Below, piece after piece: positions 1-7,385 of a DNA stretch of 10,809 bases. The notes below the pieces were generated by a model. It ran no database searches. It had not been told where the DNA came from and saw only the letters and a list, made by a program, of their open reading frames with translations. The position numbers and the translations under genes are program-made. This DNA comes from Bacillota bacterium. Lineage in GTDB: Bacteria > Bacillota > Clostridia > Acetivibrionales > DSM-1351. Each line of letters opens with the position of its first letter. Within the stretch, counting starts at the first letter, position 1. The stretch covers positions 1 to 10,809 of the forward strand of contig JAEZIB010000047.1 of NCBI GenBank assembly GCA_023416275.1. Direction: 5' to 3'.

Positions 1-963
1 CATGAATGGGCAAATGATTATGATAAAGATACCTGTGCTACATACTGTCATAATATCTGCAAAGATATGCCGGAAACGGTGTTTCATGAAGATGTCAGAA
101 AATTTGATATGAAGAAACTAACACCTATAAATGCACTTGCTTTTGGTTTCCCATGCAATGATTATAGTGTTGTAGGTGAGCAGAAGGGTATGGATGGAAT
201 ATACGGACCTTTGTATTCATATGGGGTTAAAGCACTAAAGGTTTTTACTCCAGATTGGTTTCTTGCTGAAAATGTAGGTGGACTTAGAAATGCTAATGAC
301 GGCAGAGCATTTGCTAAAATACTGAGCGAGCTTAAAGAAGCTGGATATGTAGTAGTTCCTCATTTGTATAAGTTTGAAGAGTATGGAATCCCGCAGGCAC
401 GGCATCGTTTGATTATCGTTGGGATAAGAAATGATTTAAGCAAGAATATTGTTTACAAGGTACCTTCGCCAGCTCCATATCGAGATATAGACAATTCGTG
501 CCGAAAGGCGATAGAAGAACCGCCTATACCTAAAGATGCACCAAACAATGAACTTACAAACCAGTCTGATATTGTTGTTCAGAGACTGCAGCATATTCTG
601 CCGGGGCAGAATGCTTTTAACGCTGATATTCCTAAAGAACTGCAGCTTAACGTACGAGGAGCTAGGATGAGCCAGATATATAAGCGACTTGATCCTAATA
701 AACCGGCATATACTGTAACTGGAAGCGGCGGTGGCGGAACACATATTTACCATTGGTCTGAACCAAGAGCACTGACTAACCGTGAAAGAGCACGCCTGCA
801 GACCTTCCCGGATACATTTGAGTTTATGGGATCAAAAGAAAGTGTACGTAAACAAATAGGAATGGCAGTGCCATGTGAAGGAGCCAGAATTATATTCGAG
901 GCTATTTTAAACTGCTTTGCAGGCATTGAGTATAAGAGTATCCCGGCTAATATCAGCGAATAG
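1..963 (+). CDS. C5-cytosine DNA methyltransferase (Dcm/type II family), 5' end outside window
   Basis: The enzyme transfers a methyl group from S-adenosylmethionine to C5 of cytosine in a specific DNA site. The frame is open from base 1, so the first visible ATG (67) is not the start; the gene begins upstream and the SAM-binding motif I is not visible. Numbering residues from base 1, I see motif IV PCNDYS with the catalytic Cys52, motif VI ENV at 90-92, motif VIII QARHR at 132-136, a target-recognition region around 150-245, motif IX near RERARLQTFP, and motif X GMAVP at 287-291. Motif X is usually GNAVP, so Met288 is a small deviation. The stop is at 961-963, and the nuclease gene starts 15 nt later, so they probably share a transcript. 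It should protect host DNA from the restriction genes that follow. The family is certain; the target sequence cannot be read. Confidence 0.95.
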   Translation, partial: HEWANDYDKDTCATYCHNICKDMPETVFHEDVRKFDMKKLTPINALAFGFPCNDYSVVGEQKGMDGIYGPLYSYGVKALKVFTPDWFLAENVGGLRNANDGRAFAKILSELKEAGYVVVPHLYKFEEYGIPQARHRLIIVGIRNDLSKNIVYKVPSPAPYRDIDNSCRKAIEEPPIPKDAPNNELTNQSDIVVQRLQHILPGQNAFNADIPKELQLNVRGARMSQIYKRLDPNKPAYTVTGSGGGGTHIYHWSEPRALTNRERARLQTFPDTFEFMGSKESVRKQIGMAVPCEGARIIFEAILNCFAGIEYKSIPANISE

Positions 964-978
964 GATGGTGGACTGCTT

Positions 979-1935
979 ATGTTTAATTCTGATATGGTAA
1001 AGCAAATACTAATTGATCCAATAACCAGAGGAGCGCAGCAACTTTTGCTTCTTTCTGGCTACGCTACTCCAACTATGGCCTCGTGGCATATGATTAGAAT
1101 AAAGGAACTTGGAATTAAGCCTATTGACATAAATTTGATTGTAGGAATGACGAATTATGATGGTTTAACAATAGATGCTCATGAGGGGTTCAAACAGCTT
1201 GTGACTGGCAAAAACAGATTGGGTTTTTCAAATTTTCAATGCCAGTATATTTTTCAGGGTTCACCTGTACACAGCAAACTATATATTTGGCTGAAGAATG
1301 ATAAACCGATTGAAGCATATACTGGTTCAGCTAATTACACTCAAGCAGGCTTTAGTACTAATAGACGGGAGTATATTGTTCCATGTGATCCAGAGGAAGC
1401 TTTTGGTTATTACAATCAGGTAGAATGTGATTCAATCTATTGTACTCACTCGGAAGTTGATGATAATATTGTATTCATGCCTACACACCCGGTACTGGAT
1501 TCAGAAAGTGAATACACACAAGCTCTTATTGGTGAAGGTATTAGACCGATTACATTATCACTTTTAGCACGAGATGGAGAAACAGGGACAAGATCGGGAC
1601 TAAACTGGGGACAGCGTGACGGGAGGGAGCCAAATCAGGCATATATTGGTCTGCCCGCCGCAATAGCTAGAACTGGCTTTTTTCCGCTGGGAAAACAACA
1701 TTTTTCTGTAGTAACTGATGATAATAAACAATTAATTCTGCGTGTTGAACAGCAAAATGATAAGGCAATTACTACACCAATGAATAATTCGCTTTTAGGA
1801 GAGTATTTTAGAAATAGAATTGGAATAGCCAATGGAGCATTTGTTCGGCGTTTTGATTTAGAACGATACGGCAGAACTGATGTTGATTTTTACAAGCTAG
1901 ATGATGAGCATTATTACATGGATTTTTCTGTGTAA
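979..1935 (+). CDS. NgoFVII-type restriction endonuclease with phospholipase-D (HKD) fold
   Basis: Likely the cutting partner of the upstream methyltransferase. The 318-aa protein has one HKD half-site: His98-x-Lys100 followed by GSAN at 116-119, with acidic residues between. PLD-fold nucleases use the His to form a covalent DNA intermediate and need no metal ion; a protein with one HKD motif normally dimerises to build one active site, as in BfiI. The C-terminal half (about 170-318) contains SGLNWGQR, PNQAYIGLP and LERYGRTDVDFY, which I recall as conserved in this restriction family and which probably serve DNA recognition. The start ATG lies 15 nt after the methyltransferase stop, with a modest GGTGG ribosome site at 967-971. 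It could instead be a DISARM DrmC-like protein, but no drmA/drmB is present. Family confidence is high; specificity is unknown. Confidence 0.85.
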   Translation: MFNSDMVKQILIDPITRGAQQLLLLSGYATPTMASWHMIRIKELGIKPIDINLIVGMTNYDGLTIDAHEGFKQLVTGKNRLGFSNFQCQYIFQGSPVHSKLYIWLKNDKPIEAYTGSANYTQAGFSTNRREYIVPCDPEEAFGYYNQVECDSIYCTHSEVDDNIVFMPTHPVLDSESEYTQALIGEGIRPITLSLLARDGETGTRSGLNWGQRDGREPNQAYIGLPAAIARTGFFPLGKQHFSVVTDDNKQLILRVEQQNDKAITTPMNNSLLGEYFRNRIGIANGAFVRRFDLERYGRTDVDFYKLDDEHYYMDFSV

Positions 1936-2064
1936 TATTATAAATATTGGGGAATCAACTGCTGATTTGTATGGCACATATTAGCATACATGATCCACAA
2001 ATAGGTTTTGTTTTATTCTATAGTCTATGCAATCTGTTATTTTGATTATTGGATAGGTGAAAAT

Positions 2065-2481
2065 GTGGATAATCATACAAAAGAAGTACGAAGTTATAAC
2101 ATGTCTCATATTAAAAGCAAAGACAATAAACTGGAAGAATTGGTCAGAAAGTATTTATTCAGTAAAGGATTTCGTTATAGGAAAAATGATAGAAATTTAC
2201 CTGGATGTCCTGATATTGTTCTTCCAAAATATAAGACAGTCGTTTTTATTAACGGCTGTTTTTGGCATATGCATGAAGGATGCTGCAGATTTGTATTGCC
2301 TAAATCAAATGAAGATTACTGGACGAATAAGCTATTTAGAAATAAAAAAAGAGATGCGGAAAGCAGACTGAGTCTTGAGAAATCAGGGTGGAAAGTAATA
2401 ATTGTTTGGGAATGTGAACTTAAAAAGTCAGTACGGGTGGAACGTTTGGATTTACTATGTCAGCATATTGTTGATTTTTAA
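2065..2481 (+). CDS. vsr: Very short patch repair endonuclease (Vsr), GTG start
   Basis: Vsr nicks DNA 5' of the T in T:G mismatches that arise when 5-methylcytosine deaminates, starting repair back to C. I choose GTG 2065: AGGTGA sits at 2055-2060, and the resulting 138-aa protein aligns with E. coli Vsr from near its first residue, with R9-S10-x-N12-M13 matching RSKNM. Longer in-frame starts such as TTG 2008 add non-homologous residues; ATG 2101 would delete conserved ones. Visible motifs are the catalytic Asp50 (LPGCPDIV), GCFWHMH at 64-70, and Cys/His zinc ligands (Cys65, His70, Cys73 or Cys74, and the Cys of VWEC). The pair Thr63-His64 of E. coli is Ile62-Asn63 here. Its position beside a 5mC methyltransferase is typical. 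A 129-bp gap separates it from the PLD gene, so it may have its own promoter. Confidence 0.93.
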   Translation: MDNHTKEVRSYNMSHIKSKDNKLEELVRKYLFSKGFRYRKNDRNLPGCPDIVLPKYKTVVFINGCFWHMHEGCCRFVLPKSNEDYWTNKLFRNKKRDAESRLSLEKSGWKVIIVWECELKKSVRVERLDLLCQHIVDF

Positions 2482-2648
2482 CAAATTTGTGATTGTATGA
2501 TAAGATGCTTTGTGTTACTTTAATAATGGGTACAGAGTATTTAAAGTGCTCCAATAAAAGTTTCTTTAAGTACTATATAGTTGAAAAAGTAGTATAGATT
2601 TGTGGGTTAATGTTAAGCGGAGCTGATTAAAAATTTAAGGGGGCACAT

Positions 2649-4628
2649 ATGATTGATTTGTCTGTAGTAAGTTCAACAGAAAAGCTAGCATTAGTGTGTT
2701 TGTTTTATGCACAGCTAAAAAGTTCAGATGACCGTTATGCTAAAAAGAAATGTGTTAATGCGCTTACAGCAGTAGCCAATAAATATGGCTTTACGTATGC
2801 GAAAGCGAAAAATGACAGAGATGCTTTTGACGCAATGTTTGACAACGGACGTAAAGGCTGGACAGACAGACCATTGGAAAAACGAAGCAAATATTTGTAT
2901 GACATTTATATAAAATATAAAGATATTCCTCTGGAGGAATTAGAAGAGATTTCAAAAAAAATACTTGAAGAAGCAGAAGCTGTGGGTAAACCATACTTTA
3001 GCATTAAGACTAAGGATTCTGATACAGTTCATGCAATTTTATCAAGAAACAGTAATATTGAATTTAATGGTCTTAATATTTTACAGGATTCTCTAAAAAA
3101 TGGGCAGCCTGTTTTTATTGTACTGGGGGGCGATAAACCAGAATGGGAAACCGGTCTTGTCGGTATGGGAATTATTTCGCAGGAACCATATGATATTGGA
3201 TATAGCGGCAAGAATTATAAAGTTAAAGTCGATATAAAGTTGTTATTGGATAGACCCATTAAAAGGGAGGATTTGCTGCCTTACAAAGATACATATGGAA
3301 TTATTGGAATCGGGCCTATTGTAAAATGGGAACCTAATCAGGCATTATCTCAGATACAAGAGAAAAATGCTATTGCATTGATGAGAGCTATGCTTGAATT
3401 AAGTCCAAGTATAGAGTTAGATTTAAATTCATTAATTGATAAAGATACTATAATACGTGTAAAAGGAGCAACTACAAAATTAGTTGAAGTTGAAGTTGCA
3501 TATGGTGATAGTATTAAGGATTCCGTAGTAACTGCTTTAAACACAGTGTTTGATGATGAAGAAAAAACTGATATAGAAATTAGCACTAATTTAAATGATA
3601 ATACTAAGGATAAAAATGATGAAGAAGAATTCAAAGAAATTGTTTTCAAAACAGGGTTTTTTTCTATACCTGAATTTGAACGTAATCGTATTGTTTTTGG
3701 TGCCCCTGGAACTGGCAAAAGTTATAGATTAAAAAAAGACTGCAATGAATTGTTGAAAGATTTGAACACATATGAAAGAGTTACTTTTCACCCTGATTAT
3801 ACATATTCTCAATTTGTTGGAACTTATAAACCTATATCAGATAGTAAGGGAAATATAATATATAAGTTTGTACCGGGTCCTTTTATGAGAGTATATGTAG
3901 ATGCTCTGAAAAGCGGCAGAACTGAAAATCCAGCACCGCATTTATTGATAATAGAAGAAATAAATCGAGCAAGAGTTGCATCTGTATTTGGTGATGTATT
4001 CCAACTGTTAGATAGAGACGAAGATGGTGTTAGTGAATATGATATTCAAACAAGTGAAGACATCAGACAATTTCTTGCCTCTCAATTAGGTGGTGTTCCA
4101 CAAAATTACGGAAGAATAAGAATTCCGGATAATATGTTTATATGGGCGACAATGAATAGTGCAGATCAAGGAGTGTTCCCTATAGATACTGCATTTAAAA
4201 GAAGATGGAGTTTTGAGTATATAGGAATAAATCAAAATGAAAAAGAAACTCATGGAAAAGTTATACTTGGAACAGGAAGCCATACACAGGAAGTTGACTG
4301 GAATCAGCTGAGAAAAGCTATTAATGAAAAATTGACACAGGATTATAAGGTAAATGAAGATAAACTGATGGGGCCATTTTTTCTTTCTAAAAGTGTTATC
4401 GACACAGATGAAAATGGTAATATTATTGAACCTGATAAGTTTATCAATGCATTTAAAAGTAAAGTTATCATGTATCTTTATGAGGATGCAGCAAAGCAGT
4501 ATAAATATAAATTGTTTGACGGATGTGACAGCAGCAAATACTCAGGTGTCTGCAGAGACTTTGATAAATTAGGTATTGATATATTTGGAAACGGTTTCCG
4601 TGATATTTATGCAAAACAAGGAGTATAG
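2649..4628 (+). CDS. mcrB: McrB-like AAA+ GTPase/ATPase restriction subunit (LlaJI R1-like)
   Basis: Motor and DNA-recognition subunit of a two-component restriction enzyme: it forms a nucleotide-dependent ring that recruits the McrC-type nuclease. In the 659-aa product the Walker A is GAPGTGKS (351-358), Walker B LLIIEEINRA (432-441), and the McrB signature appears as MNSADQG (502-508; MNTADRS in E. coli McrB), followed by an FKRRW arginine-rich segment. About 340 residues precede the motor. Residues 1-110 are helical and unrecognised; about 115-240 look like a small beta-rich DNA-binding domain (EVE/PUA- or B3-like by general appearance only), then an acidic linker at about 305-335. The ATG has a strong AAGGGGG site at 2637-2643. 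It ends 3 nt before mcrC. Because it lies in a 5mC methyltransferase operon, I favour a LlaJI-like, site-specific role over classical 5mC-dependent cleavage. Confidence 0.93.
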   Translation: MIDLSVVSSTEKLALVCLFYAQLKSSDDRYAKKKCVNALTAVANKYGFTYAKAKNDRDAFDAMFDNGRKGWTDRPLEKRSKYLYDIYIKYKDIPLEELEEISKKILEEAEAVGKPYFSIKTKDSDTVHAILSRNSNIEFNGLNILQDSLKNGQPVFIVLGGDKPEWETGLVGMGIISQEPYDIGYSGKNYKVKVDIKLLLDRPIKREDLLPYKDTYGIIGIGPIVKWEPNQALSQIQEKNAIALMRAMLELSPSIELDLNSLIDKDTIIRVKGATTKLVEVEVAYGDSIKDSVVTALNTVFDDEEKTDIEISTNLNDNTKDKNDEEEFKEIVFKTGFFSIPEFERNRIVFGAPGTGKSYRLKKDCNELLKDLNTYERVTFHPDYTYSQFVGTYKPISDSKGNIIYKFVPGPFMRVYVDALKSGRTENPAPHLLIIEEINRARVASVFGDVFQLLDRDEDGVSEYDIQTSEDIRQFLASQLGGVPQNYGRIRIPDNMFIWATMNSADQGVFPIDTAFKRRWSFEYIGINQNEKETHGKVILGTGSHTQEVDWNQLRKAINEKLTQDYKVNEDKLMGPFFLSKSVIDTDENGNIIEPDKFINAFKSKVIMYLYEDAAKQYKYKLFDGCDSSKYSGVCRDFDKLGIDIFGNGFRDIYAKQGV

Positions 4629-4631
4629 GTT

Positions 4632-6101
4632 ATGGCGATTATATCTGCATTTGTTAGGGAACAGAAAAGGTATACCAAAAGTGAAATAGAGCAGCTTTTT
4701 ATTTTAACTTCTGATGAAACGGATATATTTATTAAAAATCTCAAAGCTTTTGGTGTATTAAAATCTGTAAAGAACAGCACTGAACAGAAAGAGCTGTCAG
4801 ATTTGGTTGAAGAGGATATTGAGATTACAGATGTAATGAACAGCGATGAGAATCTTTTTGTTTTTACTTATGTAGGTGTTATCACAGTGGGTACAAGGAT
4901 AATTAAATGCTATCCCAAATATTTATTAACTGCAGATGAACCTCTTGCTGAATTAAAGAAAGTTTTAAAGGTGCTTAAAAGATATGAATCCAAAAAGCAG
5001 ATTGTTAATTTATATAATGGAGATGGTGAGAACAATAGTTTTAATATGTTGGCTGTAATTCTCTTTTTGCTGAACGATTATCATGAGTATGGAGTATATA
5101 ATAATTCAGAGGATATAATAGAAATTAACGGTGGAGGAGAAATCCTATGGGATAAAACGATTAATGAGAGTTTTACATTAATTAGCAATAATCGTCCGTA
5201 TTATATAGAACTGTTTACAAAAAAAACGGTTGATGATGAATATGATTTCATAAAGCAGTTGCATGAGTGTATACTGACAGAGTGCTCAAATATATTAAAA
5301 TATTCTGGACTATTGGATTTGTTTGATTTACCGGAGGTTACTATTACTGATATCACATTAGACTCATTAGGTGATGTTGATTACATTATGTATAAGTTAC
5401 AGACTGAATTGAATATTCAGTTTGAGACAAGAAAGCAAATACTTCTTAAAACACTTTACATGTATATAGTGCATAATCGTGCGGATAGAAATAACTATGG
5501 TATTAGTATGTATGGAACAAACAGTTTTAATTTAGTCTGGGAAGAAGTCTGCAGTAAAGTATTTGATAACAAGCTAAATTCTGAACTTGGACAGCTTGAA
5601 TTACCAATCTTATTAAAAGAGTGCTATAAGGCAGATGATAAACTTATAGACATAATTGAAAAACCAATATGGTCAGGAGTCGACTCAGGCAGTATGTTTC
5701 AGAAGTGTTCAAAGGACACATTGACTCCTGATATCATTACAATTGCCAACAATGTAAATAATGTACAATTTATAATTTTAGATGCAAAGTATTATAATAT
5801 CCAACTTGAAAAAGACAAAAGACTTGTAGGGACTCCTGGTGTTGGAGATGTCACAAAACAGTATCTTTATCAATTAGCATATATGAAATTTATAACCGAT
5901 CATAATATTGAAACAGTTAAAAATTGTTTTGTAATGCCTACACAATATAATGTTATTATAAATAAGGGTACGGTAAGAATTGATATGCTTGGCAACTTAG
6001 GACTTCAGGATATTCAAATCCGCTTATTACCAGCAGAATTAATGTACGAATACTATCTTCGTCATAAGATACTGGATATTTCCGCTTTAGATATAAGCTG
6101 A
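4632..6101 (+). CDS. mcrC: McrC / LlaJI-family restriction nuclease subunit
   Basis: Nuclease partner of the preceding McrB-like motor. The 489-aa protein carries a PD-(D/E)xK active site: Pro366-Asp367 followed by Asp384-Ala385-Lys386 (strand FIILDAK), with a conserved QYLYQLAY segment after it. The N-terminal part begins with a winged-helix-like stretch (about 1-50), then FVFTYVGVITVGTRIIKCYPKYL, which I recall from LlaJI-family restriction endonucleases; the middle is helical and probably binds the McrB ring. AAGGAG at 4618-4623, inside the end of mcrB, serves as ribosome site, so translation is coupled and the stoichiometry probably set that way. Length suits LlaJI R2 better than the shorter E. 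coli McrC (about 350 aa). I am sure of the McrC-like class; the LlaJI assignment is from memory of the family. Confidence 0.9.
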   Translation: MAIISAFVREQKRYTKSEIEQLFILTSDETDIFIKNLKAFGVLKSVKNSTEQKELSDLVEEDIEITDVMNSDENLFVFTYVGVITVGTRIIKCYPKYLLTADEPLAELKKVLKVLKRYESKKQIVNLYNGDGENNSFNMLAVILFLLNDYHEYGVYNNSEDIIEINGGGEILWDKTINESFTLISNNRPYYIELFTKKTVDDEYDFIKQLHECILTECSNILKYSGLLDLFDLPEVTITDITLDSLGDVDYIMYKLQTELNIQFETRKQILLKTLYMYIVHNRADRNNYGISMYGTNSFNLVWEEVCSKVFDNKLNSELGQLELPILLKECYKADDKLIDIIEKPIWSGVDSGSMFQKCSKDTLTPDIITIANNVNNVQFIILDAKYYNIQLEKDKRLVGTPGVGDVTKQYLYQLAYMKFITDHNIETVKNCFVMPTQYNVIINKGTVRIDMLGNLGLQDIQIRLLPAELMYEYYLRHKILDISALDIS

Positions 6102-6197
6102 TTTATTAAATTAAATATGCTTAGTTTTTTGTTTGTGAAGGTTAAATTGTTATTAAATTATAAATAGCGCCTTATATTATAGTTTGTGTTCAGACAT

Positions 6198-6719
6198 CTA
6201 CTTTGTCAGTACATCCTTGAAAAAATTATTTTGAGGGCGGTACGGCATATTAAAATCAAACCCCATCTTATTCATCTCCTGCATTTTTATTAACAGCAAA
6301 TTAATGTGAGAGTTAAGGCTGCTTGCAATTTGGGCAACGTCATAGCCAGCTCTTGCCAAAGAAAGTACATCATCGTTTTTTAGGAGGAGATGAGCAGCAA
6401 AGGCGTTAGCCTCATACTCAGTGATGCTCCTGATATCAAACAAGGCAAATTCTTTTAAGCCGTTGCTTGCAAGCTCTCGATGAAAAATATCGTGACCAAG
6501 CTCATGCGCAAGAACCATCTGCAGCATGCTGCTGTCCAAGTTATTATTCAGAAATATAAAACGGTGTTTCCACCGGTAGGTGTACATGCCTAGCATATTT
6601 TCATAGTTTTCATAATAAAGTTTTATTCCAAGATCGTCTGCGAGCTGAAGAGAATTATTTGTACCAGATTTTTGTACAAGCTGCGATGCTTTTTTATATA
6701 TTTTTAAAGAGTTAATCAA
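6198..6719 (-). CDS. ImmA/IrrE-family metallopeptidase, TTG start
   Basis: Zinc peptidase of the type that cleaves a partner repressor. In ICEBs1 the ImmA protease destroys the ImmR repressor to induce the element; a similar job is inferred here because the XRE gene lies just upstream on the same strand. The 173-aa protein has the zinc motif HELGH at 72-76 and a downstream Glu-rich third-ligand segment TEYEANAFA (about 100-108), the standard gluzincin arrangement. I choose the TTG at 6719-6717 because a strong GGGGAGGTG ribosome site precedes it by a few bases and no ATG is better placed. The 80-nt gap to the XRE stop contains a 6-bp hairpin (6738-6753). It converges with mcrC; I saw no clear terminator in the 96 bp between them. 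Confidence 0.9.
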   Translation of the reverse strand: MINSLKIYKKASQLVQKSGTNNSLQLADDLGIKLYYENYENMLGMYTYRWKHRFIFLNNNLDSSMLQMVLAHELGHDIFHRELASNGLKEFALFDIRSITEYEANAFAAHLLLKNDDVLSLARAGYDVAQIASSLNSHINLLLIKMQEMNKMGFDFNMPYRPQNNFFKDVLTK

Positions 6720-6799
6720 ACCAACACCTCCCCGCGGAGGGATAATAATCCCTATTACTAATAAAATATGTCAAATCAATAGACCCCAAAATATTACAG

Positions 6800-7204
6800 T
6801 CATTTTCTGTACTTCTTAGGAGTATATTTTACATTATCTTCTTTAGCATCCCAATAGGCCTGCTGAAGTGAGCGCATAACTGCATCTTTATCAGCTTCTG
6901 ATAATTCGCCGCCGGCAAATAAACCACCGATTTCAGCGACCAATTCGGCTGCCTGCCTTGCACCACGGTTCCCATATTTTTCTTCTGCATTTGTAATGAA
7001 TTCTTCGTCTTCTGTAAGGAGATAGTTAATATCTATATTAAAGTACTCTGCTATTTTAGAGTAAATTTCTCTTTTTTTGGGATAGCTTTTTCCGGTCTCA
7101 TAGCTGATAACAGTGCGTATTGATACTCCTATTTCTTTTGCAAGTGCTGTCTGATTTATTCCTTTTTCTTTTCTCAAGTCTTTGAGCTTTTCACCGAATT
7201 TCAT
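6800..7204 (-). CDS. XRE-family (Cro/CI-type) transcriptional repressor
   Basis: A 134-aa regulator with an N-terminal helix-turn-helix (about residues 5-58): the segment QTALAKEIGVSIRTVISYETG is the typical HTH_3 pattern of phage and ICE repressors. The C-terminal 70 residues are charged and helical and could carry oligomerisation and the site of cleavage by the adjacent ImmA-type peptidase (inference). ATG 7204 is preceded by a perfect AAGGAGG (7216-7210) with a 5-nt spacer. Its promoter is probably the TTGACA/TAGAAT pair read leftward at 7326-7298, which lies beside inverted repeats likely bound by this protein itself. It thus probably controls both its own gene and the rightward genes from 7386. 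Family certain; target sites inferred. Confidence 0.92.
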   Translation of the reverse strand: MKFGEKLKDLRKEKGINQTALAKEIGVSIRTVISYETGKSYPKKREIYSKIAEYFNIDINYLLTEDEEFITNAEEKYGNRGARQAAELVAEIGGLFAGGELSEADKDAVMRSLQQAYWDAKEDNVKYTPKKYRK

Positions 7205-7240
7205 AGTGGCCTCCTTATGAACTTAGCATTTTGAATGTTA

Positions 7241-7269
7241 TTGACAAACATATGTTCTTCACATATAAT
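7241..7269 (+). promoter_or_regulatory. Perfect consensus sigma-A promoter, rightward
   Basis: TTGACA at 7241-7246 and TATAAT at 7264-7269 with a 17-bp spacer match the vegetative consensus exactly. The transcript would start near 7276 and run into the 190-aa gene at 7386, giving a leader of about 110 nt. Such a strong promoter next to a repressor gene is normally kept off by it. Confidence 0.85.
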
Positions 7270-7285
7270 TACAAATATGAAGAAC
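7254..7285. promoter_or_regulatory. Candidate operator: inverted repeat over the rightward -10 box
   Basis: GTTCTTC (7254-7260) and GAAGAAC (7279-7285) form a perfect 7-bp inverted repeat centred on the TATAAT box. A further CTTCATAT (7311-7318) lies just downstream of the leftward -35 box, matching ATATGAAG at 7275-7282 inverted. Both promoters also share ATTGACAAA followed by ATATG. A repressor bound to the first dyad would block rightward transcription. The XRE protein is the natural candidate, by position only. Confidence 0.55.
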
Positions 7286-7297
7286 ACCTGCATATAA

Positions 7298-7326
7298 ATT
7301 CTAAATTAATCTTCATATTTTGTCAA
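7298..7326 (-). promoter_or_regulatory. Near-consensus sigma-A promoter, leftward, for the XRE repressor
   Basis: Read on the - strand, TTGACA (7326-7321) and TAGAAT (7303-7298) are 17 bp apart. The transcript would begin near 7291 and pass back over the rightward promoter before reaching the repressor start at 7204. The two promoters therefore face each other and their transcripts overlap at their 5' ends. Confidence 0.7.
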
Positions 7327-7385
7327 TATAAACTACGGTGTGCAAGCCTTAATATAACCCAAAATACAATAGATGGAGGAATAAT

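Noticed and set aside
1..1935. DISARM-type defence locus (5mC methyltransferase plus PLD protein)
   Set aside because: No DrmA helicase or DrmB gene follows; the PLD protein shows NgoFVII-type C-terminal motifs and the next genes are vsr, mcrB and mcrC.
2008..2064. TTG 2008 as the vsr start
   Set aside because: It has no ribosome site and adds residues that do not match Vsr, whereas GTG 2065 has AGGTGA upstream and aligns with the E. coli start.
2057..2371. 104-codon frame overlapping vsr in another frame
   Set aside because: The overlapping frame with all Vsr motifs is clearly the coding one; this one lacks any recognisable family feature.
3350..3718. Minus-strand 122-codon frame inside mcrB
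   Set aside because: Serine/valine-rich shadow of the AT-rich acidic linker of mcrB; mcrB motifs on both sides are intact in the + frame.
6102..6197. Bidirectional terminator between mcrC and the ImmA-type gene
   Set aside because: Only an AT-rich stretch with a T run near 6124-6131 is visible; no convincing stem could be paired.
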